Part shown: positions 58,606-64,000 of the stretch, one piece after another
Layout: each line of letters starts with the position of its first letter
How positions within the stretch are numbered: position 1 is the stretch's first letter
NCBI RefSeq assembly: GCF_007833165.1
Contig: NZ_VOBQ01000004.1
Coordinates: forward strand, 62,001-126,000
Source of the DNA: Caenimonas sedimenti
GTDB taxonomy: Bacteria > Pseudomonadota > Gammaproteobacteria > Burkholderiales > Burkholderiaceae_C
Length of the DNA stretch: 64,000 nucleotides
Reading direction: 5' to 3'
Made by a program: the position numbers and the translations under genes
Notes under the pieces: model-generated
Database searches by the model: none
What the model saw: only the letters and a program-made list of their open reading frames with translations
What the model was told of the DNA's origin: nothing

Positions 58606-59217
58606 ATGCTCGCGAAGCTCATGAGCCTGTTCCTGCTGGGACTGATCCGCGCGCTGACAGGGGCCCAGGCGCGCTGGTACGGCTGCCCGCCCAAGGCCGA
58701 ACAGCGCATCTATTTCGCCAACCACCAGAGCCATGCGGACCTGGTGATGATCTGGGCGGCCCTGCCGGAGGAACTGCGCAGCATCACCCGCCCGATCGCG
58801 GCCAGGGACTACTGGACCAAGACGCCGTTCAAGCAGTGGATCACCACGTCGGTCTTCAACGCGGTCTATGTGGACCGCGAGCGCAAGGGCGATGAAGATC
58901 CGTTGCAGCCCCTGGTCGACGCGCTGACCAGCGGCGACTCCATCATCATCTTTCCGGAAGGGACACGCGGCCACGCCGAAGAGCCGCAGCCCTTCAAATC
59001 AGGCCTCTACAGCCTGGCCCGGAAATTTCCCCAGGTGGTCCTGGTGCCGGCCTGGATCGACAACATCCAGCGTGTGATGCCCAAGGGCGAAGTGGTGCCG
59101 GTCCCGATCCTCTGCTCCGTGACCTTCGGCGCGCCCATCGTGCTGGGCGCCGACGAAGAACGGCGCGCGTTCCTGGACCGCGCACGGCTGGCGGTGATCG
59201 CCCTGCGCGATGTCTGA
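58606..59217 (+). CDS. 1-acyl-glycerol-3-phosphate acyltransferase (PlsC-like)
   Basis: Acyltransferase of 203 residues that makes phosphatidic acid from lysophosphatidic acid or a similar acceptor. The HX4D motif is FANHQSHAD (His40-Asp45) and the acceptor-binding FPEGTRG follows around residue 117. There is a single N-terminal hydrophobic helix. It is paired with the CdsA-like gene 9 bases downstream, a common phospholipid module. Sequence is short for PlsC (~240) but carries all motifs. Confidence 0.88.
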   Translation: MLAKLMSLFLLGLIRALTGAQARWYGCPPKAEQRIYFANHQSHADLVMIWAALPEELRSITRPIAARDYWTKTPFKQWITTSVFNAVYVDRERKGDEDPLQPLVDALTSGDSIIIFPEGTRGHAEEPQPFKSGLYSLARKFPQVVLVPAWIDNIQRVMPKGEVVPVPILCSVTFGAPIVLGADEERRAFLDRARLAVIALRDV

Positions 59218-59226
59218 GCCGGCACC

Positions 59227-60219
59227 ATGAACCAGTTCCTGCGCAGCCTCACGCCCACCCAGCAGGTGGCGGCGCTGTTCCTCATCGTGTTCGGCATCCT
59301 GGTGATCGCCAGCGTGACCGCATTCCTGCTGACGCTGCGCGAACAGCGCAACCCGCATGACGATGCCTGGCACGAGGAGCTGCGCAACTTCCGCTCGCTG
59401 CTGGCGACCTCCTGGTTCATGGTGGTGGCGTTCTGGCTGGCCTGGGCCACCGGCGACACGATGGCGACGATCCTGTTCTCGCTGATCGCCTTCTTCGCGC
59501 TGCGCGAGTTCATCACCTTGTCGCCGACGCGGCGCGGCGACCACCGCAGCCTGGTCCTGGCCTTCTTCGTGGTGCTCCCCATCCAGTTCGTCCTGGTCGG
59601 CACGCGGCACTTCGACCTGTTCACCGTCTTCATCCCGGTCTATGTGTTCCTGCTGATCCCGGTGGCCAGCGCCATTTCGGGCGACTCGCAGCGCTTCCTG
59701 GAGCGCAACGCCAAGCTGCAGTGGGGCATCATGGTCTGCATCTACGGCATGAGCCACGTGCCGGCGCTGCTGCTGCTGGAGTTTCCGGGCCGCAACTACG
59801 AGGGCAAGGAAGCGTTCCTCGTGTTCTTCCTGGTCTCCGTGGTGCAGACCTGCATGCTGGTGCAGCACCTGGTCACGCGCAAGCTGAAGCGCCCGCCGAG
59901 CCTGCCGGAGGTGAGCAAGAGCTTCAACTGGTACAGCTGGAGCATCGGCCTGTCGGTGGGCTGTTTTGCCGGCGGCGTGCTCTCCTTCATCACGCCGTTC
60001 AAACCGGGCCAAGCGTTGGCCATGGCGTTCATCGCCTGCGTCGCCGGGTCGATGGGGCACCTCGTGATGAAGGCGCTCAAGCGCGACCGCGGCGTGCCCG
60101 CCTGGGGGCAGCGCGGGGTCGCGGTCACCGGCGCCAATGGCTTGCTGGACCGGGTGGACGCGCTCTGTTTCGCCGCGCCGATCTTTTTTCATTCCGTGCG
60201 CTGGTACTTCGGCGTCTGA
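59227..60219 (+). CDS. Phosphatidate cytidylyltransferase-like (CdsA family)
   Basis: Multi-pass membrane protein of 330 residues of the CdsA family, which makes CDP-diacylglycerol from phosphatidate and CTP. About eight helices are visible. The C-terminal CDS signature is present in variant form: [12 protein letters not shown]...[15 protein letters not shown], with GANG in place of the usual HGG; Asp residues of DRVD are conserved. Such divergent copies normally lie next to plsC-like genes, as here, and may not be the essential cdsA of the cell. Confidence 0.85.
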   Translation: MNQFLRSLTPTQQVAALFLIVFGILVIASVTAFLLTLREQRNPHDDAWHEELRNFRSLLATSWFMVVAFWLAWATGDTMATILFSLIAFFALREFITLSPTRRGDHRSLVLAFFVVLPIQFVLVGTRHFDLFTVFIPVYVFLLIPVASAISGDSQRFLERNAKLQWGIMVCIYGMSHVPALLLLEFPGRNYEGKEAFLVFFLVSVVQTCMLVQHLVTRKLKRPPSLPEVSKSFNWYSWSIGLSVGCFAGGVLSFITPFKPGQALAMAFIACVAGSMGHLVMKALKRDRGVPAWGQRGVAVTGANGLLDRVDALCFAAPIFFHSVRWYFGV

Positions 60220-60238
60220 AGCCGCTTACCATCGCCCC

Positions 60239-60787
60239 ATGCGCATCCTCGGCATCGATCCCGGCCTGCAGACGACCGGCTTCGGCGTGATCGAATCCGA
60301 CGGCGGCGGGTTGCGCTACGTCGCCAGCGGCACCATCACCACCACGCACCTGGACCGCGGCAATTTGCCGGCCCGGCTGAAAGTGCTGTACGAAGGCATC
60401 GAGGAGGTTCGCACCCGCTACCAGCCCGACATCGCCGCCGTCGAGATCGTCTTCGTCAACGTCAACCCGCAGGCGACGCTCCTGCTGGGCCAGGCGCGCG
60501 GTGCCTGCGTCACCGCGCTGGTGGTGGGCCAGCTGGAGGTCGCGGAATACACCGCGCTGCAGATGAAGCAGGCGGTGGCGGGCTACGGCAAGGCGGGCAA
60601 GGCGGAGGTGCAGGAAATGGTGAAGCGGCTGCTCCAGTTGCCGGGCTTGCCGGGCAAGGACGCCGCCGACGCGCTGGGCATCGCGATCACGCATGCGCAT
60701 GCCGGCGCCACCCTGGCACGCCTGAACCAGGCCGCGGCCACCTCCAGGCGGACTTCAGCCATGTACAAGGCGGGCCGGACGTACTGA
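60239..60787 (+). CDS. ruvC: Holliday junction resolvase RuvC
   Basis: Endonuclease of 182 residues that resolves Holliday junctions with RuvAB. The four acidic active-site residues are at Asp7 (GIDPG), Glu69, Asp141 and Asp144, matching the DEDD set of E. coli. Start ATG at 60239 begins [19 protein letters not shown]; the open frame upstream is only a shadow. ruvA and ruvB are not nearby in this window. Confidence 0.97.
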   Translation: MRILGIDPGLQTTGFGVIESDGGGLRYVASGTITTTHLDRGNLPARLKVLYEGIEEVRTRYQPDIAAVEIVFVNVNPQATLLLGQARGACVTALVVGQLEVAEYTALQMKQAVAGYGKAGKAEVQEMVKRLLQLPGLPGKDAADALGIAITHAHAGATLARLNQAAATSRRTSAMYKAGRTY

Positions 60788-60862
60788 GCGGGCCGGATGC
60801 CGGCCAAAGTATGATGGAGGGCTCTGGGCGGGGCCGGTGGTGCCGCGGAACATGGTCCTGCG

Positions 60863-62695
60863 GTGACGCTGCGAGTACTTCACATCGGCAAGTTCTTCCC
60901 TCCGCATCGCGGGGGCATGGAAACCTTCCTTTCGGATCTGGTCACGGCGCAGCGCGCGGCCGGCGTCGAAGCGTTCGCCGTGGTGCATGGCGAGCCGCGG
61001 CCGGGCGACCCGGCCTGGCTGGTGCGCGTCCCCGTCCAGTTCCACCTCGGCTATGCACCATTCGCACTCGGCTTCCGGGCAGCGGTCGCCCGGGCCATCG
61101 AGCGATTCCGGCCGCAGATGCTGCACCTGCACCTGCCGAACAACAGCGCTCTGTGGTGCCTGACGCTGGAATCGGCGCGCGCCATCCCGTGGATGGTCCA
61201 CTGGCATTCGGATGTCGTGCCGTCGGCGATCCGCGGCCACCTGGGCGCGGCCTACCGCCTCTACCGCCCGTTCGAGCAGGCGGTGCTGGAGCACGCGGAA
61301 CGCGTCCTGGTGACGTCGCCACCCTACCTGGACGCCAGCGAGCCGCTCGCCCGCTGGCACGACCGCTGCGTCGTCGTGCCCCTGGGGCTGGCCGTCACGC
61401 CCGCCCCCCGGGTCGCTGGCGAAGCATCCACATGGCGCCCGGGGGTCCTGCGCCTCCTCTCGGTGGGCCGGCTCACGTACTACAAGGGGTTCGAGACGCT
61501 GGTGGAGGCGGTCGCCGCCATGCCGGACGTCGAATTGCTGATCGCGGGCGCGGGCGAGTTGCATGCCCGGCTGGACGCCCGCATCCGGGCCCTGACCCCG
61601 CCGGGCGAGCTGCCGCGCGTTCGCCTGCTCGGGGAGGTCGATGAGGACGTGAAGCATGGCTTGCTGGCGACGTGCGACCTGTTCTGCCTCGCCTCGCTCG
61701 AGCGCACGGAGGCCTTCGGGGTGGTCGTGCTGGAAGCGATGCTGCATGCGAAGCCCTGCCTGGTTTCGGACCTGGCTGGATCCGGTCTGCCCTGGCTGGT
61801 CCGCAGCGCCGGGTGCGGTGAAGTCGTCCCTCCAGGGAACGCCCCGGCCTGGAGCGCCGCGATCGCCCGCCTGGCGGCGCAGCCCGCGGAAAGGGCGCGC
61901 CTCGGCGCCGCCGGGCATGCCAGCCTGCGGGCCCGCTTTTCCATCGAGGCCTGCACGGCGGAGATCGTCGGGTACTACGCCCGCCTGGTCGGCGAAGGCC
62001 GGACCGGGGGGGTTGGCACCCTGGTGGTGATTCCCGCACGGAACGAGGCGACCACGCTGCCTTCCGTGGTCGCCCGGCTGATCGAGGCCGGCTGGCGCGA
62101 TGTGCTCGTGGTCGATGACCACAGCAGCGACGGGTCCGGGGACGTGGCGCGGGAAGCCGGCGCCACGGTCGTGCGGCCCGTGCTGCCCTTGGGGGCCTGG
62201 GGCGCGATGCAGGCTGGCATCCGCTATGGGCTCGCCAAAGGCTATGCCGCGGTCGTCACCATGGATGCCGACGGGCAGCACGAAGCCGGCGAGATCGTCA
62301 GGCTCGTGGAGGCGGCCCGCGCGGCGGATGTCGTCATCGGCGCGTTCCCGGAGCGCGCCAGCTCGCTGCGGCGATTCGCCTGGAACTGGTTCCAGCGCCT
62401 GACGGGCCTGGGGCTCGAGGACCTGACCTCCGGCTTCCGCTACTACAACCGCGCCGCCATGCGGCTGCTGGCGGCGGAGGAGGCCACCCTGCTGGACTAC
62501 CAGGACGTGGGCACGCTGCTGCTGCTGCGGGAGGCCGGCATGCGCCTGGTGGAGGTTCCGGTCTCGATGAAACTGCGAACCGCCGGAAAGTCACGCATCT
62601 TCCATTCCTGGTTCAGCGTCGGCCGCTACATGGCCGTCACGACACTCCTGTGCATGTCGCAGTGGAAGGTCCGCAGCGCGAACCGCGTCAACTGA
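60863..62695 (+). CDS. GT4-GT2 bifunctional glycosyltransferase
   Basis: Protein of 610 residues fusing two glycosyltransferases. Residues 1-375 are GT4: VLHIGKFFPPHRGGMETFL, LSVGRLTYYKGFETLVEA, EX7E Glu283-Glu291. Residues ~384-610 are GT2 of the dolichol-phosphate-mannose-synthase type: VVIPARNEATTLPSVV, DDHSSDG (418-424), and the metal-binding DADGQH (468-473), with SGFRYYNRAAMRLL behind. It begins with a GTG, 76 bases after ruvC. The next gene is DUF2304, which typically partners with such GT2 domains. It is not joined to the main polysaccharide cluster but may add an extra sugar or lipid-linked donor. Confidence 0.9.
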   Translation: MTLRVLHIGKFFPPHRGGMETFLSDLVTAQRAAGVEAFAVVHGEPRPGDPAWLVRVPVQFHLGYAPFALGFRAAVARAIERFRPQMLHLHLPNNSALWCLTLESARAIPWMVHWHSDVVPSAIRGHLGAAYRLYRPFEQAVLEHAERVLVTSPPYLDASEPLARWHDRCVVVPLGLAVTPAPRVAGEASTWRPGVLRLLSVGRLTYYKGFETLVEAVAAMPDVELLIAGAGELHARLDARIRALTPPGELPRVRLLGEVDEDVKHGLLATCDLFCLASLERTEAFGVVVLEAMLHAKPCLVSDLAGSGLPWLVRSAGCGEVVPPGNAPAWSAAIARLAAQPAERARLGAAGHASLRARFSIEACTAEIVGYYARLVGEGRTGGVGTLVVIPARNEATTLPSVVARLIEAGWRDVLVVDDHSSDGSGDVAREAGATVVRPVLPLGAWGAMQAGIRYGLAKGYAAVVTMDADGQHEAGEIVRLVEAARAADVVIGAFPERASSLRRFAWNWFQRLTGLGLEDLTSGFRYYNRAAMRLLAAEEATLLDYQDVGTLLLLREAGMRLVEVPVSMKLRTAGKSRIFHSWFSVGRYMAVTTLLCMSQWKVRSANRVN

Positions 62696-63041
62696 GCGGA
62701 CCGGCCGCGCGGTTGTGCTCGAGCTCGAACAGGGCCACCCGCTGGTTCAGCCGCCGGACCTGCCGTTCGATGCGCGTGTTGACGATGTCGCCGTGCAGTG
62801 ACTTGATCAGCAGCACGATCACGGCCAGCAGGAGCAGCAGCGCCGGTGAATAGGCGATCCCCGCGGTCCTGGCGATGAAGTCGATGGATCCCGGCCACAG
62901 GCCCAGCAATGCCGCGACCCCGGCCACGGACAGCCAGAAAACACCGTAGAGCGGGTGCAGGTGATCGCGCCTCAGCAGGACCACGATGGCCGCGGACAGG
63001 CCGACGCCCAGGAGGGTAGTTGTGAGTTGGAGGCTGGCCAT
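62688..63041 (-). CDS. DUF2304 membrane protein
   Basis: Protein of 117 residues with two or three hydrophobic helices and a charged coiled C-terminal part (HGDIVNTRIERQVRRLNQRVALFELEHN). It matches DUF2304, a family commonly placed next to GT2 glycosyltransferases and thought to help them at the membrane. Here it is convergent, its stop overlapping the end of the GT4-GT2 fusion by 8 bases. Function not experimentally established as far as I know. Confidence 0.82.
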   Translation of the reverse strand: MASLQLTTTLLGVGLSAAIVVLLRRDHLHPLYGVFWLSVAGVAALLGLWPGSIDFIARTAGIAYSPALLLLLAVIVLLIKSLHGDIVNTRIERQVRRLNQRVALFELEHNRAAGPLS

Positions 63042-63053
63042 GGCCGAATTTTA

Positions 63054-63236
63054 CTAAGTGGTGGCCAGGCGCTCGACAAACAGCACCAGCAGGAAGCCGA
63101 ACGCCGCGATCAGCGTCCACTTCAGGACGATCAGCCCGAACTTCTTGTACTTCGGCTGCCCCGTCCCCGCATAGAACGCGAAGCTGACGCCCGCGGCCAG
63201 CAGCAGCAGCATGACGATCCAGCGGAACAACAGCAT
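63054..63236 (-). CDS. Small uncharacterised membrane protein
   Basis: 60-residue protein with two hydrophobic helices (WIVMLLLLAAGVSFAFYAGTG and LIVLKWTLIAAFGFLLVLFVERL) separated by a basic PKYKKF loop. It lies 13 bases downstream of lpxC, in the same direction; short two-helix proteins of this kind follow lpxC in other Comamonadaceae. No function is known. Confidence 0.75.
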   Translation of the reverse strand: MLLFRWIVMLLLLAAGVSFAFYAGTGQPKYKKFGLIVLKWTLIAAFGFLLVLFVERLATT

Positions 63237-63249
63237 CGGAGGAACGAAG

Positions 63250-64000
63250 CTACCAGGCCCGCGCCGGCACCGCGAAGCCCGCGGGCGCCTCGCGCTCGTC
63301 AGCGAAGCTCACGACTTCGAAGGCGTCCTGGTCCGCCAGCAGGGCGCGCAGCAGCTTGTTGTTCAGCGCATGGCCCGAACGGAAAGCGCTGTAGGCGGCC
63401 AGCAAGGGCTTGCCCACCAGGTACAGGTCACCCATCGCGTCCAGGATCTTGTGTTTCACGATCTCGTCGTCGTAGCGCAAGCCCTCGGAGTTGAGGACGC
63501 GGTAGTCGTCCATGACGATGGCGTTGTCCAGCCCGCCGCCCAGGCTCAGCCCGTTGGCACGCATCATCTCGACGTCCTTGGTGAAGCCGAAGGTGCGGGC
63601 CCGCGCGATGTCGCGCGAATAGTGGCCCGAGCTCAGGTCGAATTCGTAGCGCTGGCCGGTCGAATTGACGACGCGATGCGCGAACTCGATCTCGAAACTC
63701 AGCTTGTAGCCGTGGTACGGGTCGAGTCGCGCCCACTTGAGGTTGGCACCCTCGCCTTCGCGGACCTCCACCGTCCGCAGCACGCGGATGAAGCGGCGCG
63801 GCGCGTTCTGCTGTTCGATGCCGGCGCTTTGCAGCAGGAAGACGAACGAGGCCGAAGAGCCATCGAGGATGGGCACTTCCTCGCTCGTGATGTCCACCAC
63901 CAGGTTGTCGAGCCCCAGGCCCGCGCAGGCGGACATCAGGTGTTCGACGGTGTGCACCTTGGCGCCGCCGCTGGAGATGGTCGAAGCCAGGCGGGTGTCC
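63250..64000 (-). CDS. lpxC: UDP-3-O-acyl-N-acetylglucosamine deacetylase, 5' part missing
   Basis: Committed, zinc-dependent step of lipid A synthesis; cytosolic. About 249 C-terminal residues are present; the gene is cut by the right window edge, and the frame stays open to 64000 ([26 protein letters not shown]). Zinc-binding [21 protein letters not shown], the [25 protein letters not shown] region and the [14 protein letters not shown] plus catalytic H in [12 protein letters not shown] are present. It lies 14 bases upstream of the small membrane protein gene. Normally preceded by ftsZ, which would lie outside. Confidence 0.97.
   Translation of the reverse strand, partial: DTRLASTISSGGAKVHTVEHLMSACAGLGLDNLVVDITSEEVPILDGSSASFVFLLQSAGIEQQNAPRRFIRVLRTVEVREGEGANLKWARLDPYHGYKLSFEIEFAHRVVNSTGQRYEFDLSSGHYSRDIARARTFGFTKDVEMMRANGLSLGGGLDNAIVMDDYRVLNSEGLRYDDEIVKHKILDAMGDLYLVGKPLLAAYSAFRSGHALNNKLLRALLADQDAFEVVSFADEREAPAGFAVPARAW

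Overview
The window is a high-GC, densely packed stretch of a betaproteobacterial chromosome. Gene content and order (aroC next to an MFS transporter, RNB-tonB-aroE-mtgA, an orphan Bug-type binding protein, intracellular PHB depolymerase, lpxC preceded by a small membrane protein) point to Burkholderiales, most likely Comamonadaceae (Ramlibacter/Variovorax-like). This is inferred from family knowledge; no database search was possible. I saw no rRNA, tRNA, CRISPR array, insertion sequence or prophage.

Layout. 1-12.5 kb: housekeeping and membrane genes, mostly on the minus strand (partial acyltransferase, thyA, an FAD-linked dehydrogenase, a YihY protein, an acyl-CoA-synthetase-like enzyme, a cytochrome P450, a DUF2157/DUF4401 pair, metY). 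12.5-24 kb: small metabolic and stress genes (CBS protein, Bug binding protein, glycine-zipper protein, PHB depolymerase, a GST behind a sigma-54-type promoter, aroC, MFS transporter ending in a REP pair, AKR, SDR, DsbA-like protein). 23.9-24.2 kb: a 275-bp gene-free element made almost wholly of interleaved inverted repeats. 24.2-33 kb, minus strand: tldD, then a binding protein -> PAS histidine kinase -> receiver/adenylyl cyclase/Ser-Thr kinase signalling unit, then a beta-hydroxyacid dehydrogenase and rodA. 33-38 kb, plus strand: YqiA-like esterase, RNB exoribonuclease, TonB-like protein, aroE, mtgA.

38.2-58.6 kb is a tightly coupled, one-direction surface-polysaccharide operon. WbpA-B-D-E-I homologues form the complete route from UDP-GlcNAc to UDP-2,3-diacetamido-mannuronic acid. 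A methyltransferase and a Wzm/Wzt ABC exporter follow. Next come five unusual proteins: three divergent polysaccharide-deacetylase-like proteins (one fused to a hexapeptide-repeat acyltransferase domain) and two SAM methyltransferases with extra N-terminal domains. Four glycosyltransferases close the cluster. No Wzx/Wzy or initiating transferase is in the window, so this looks like an ABC-exported O-polysaccharide whose sugars are methylated and de/acetylated by poorly described enzymes.

58.6-64 kb: a PlsC-like acyltransferase, a CdsA-like enzyme, ruvC, a GT4-GT2 glycosyltransferase fusion facing a DUF2304 gene, a small membrane protein and the 3' part of lpxC, cut by the window end.

The strongest candidates for something undescribed are the interleaved-repeat element (23907-24181), the deacetylase/methyltransferase block (45585-53620), and the three-domain receiver-cyclase-kinase protein (25685-27769).
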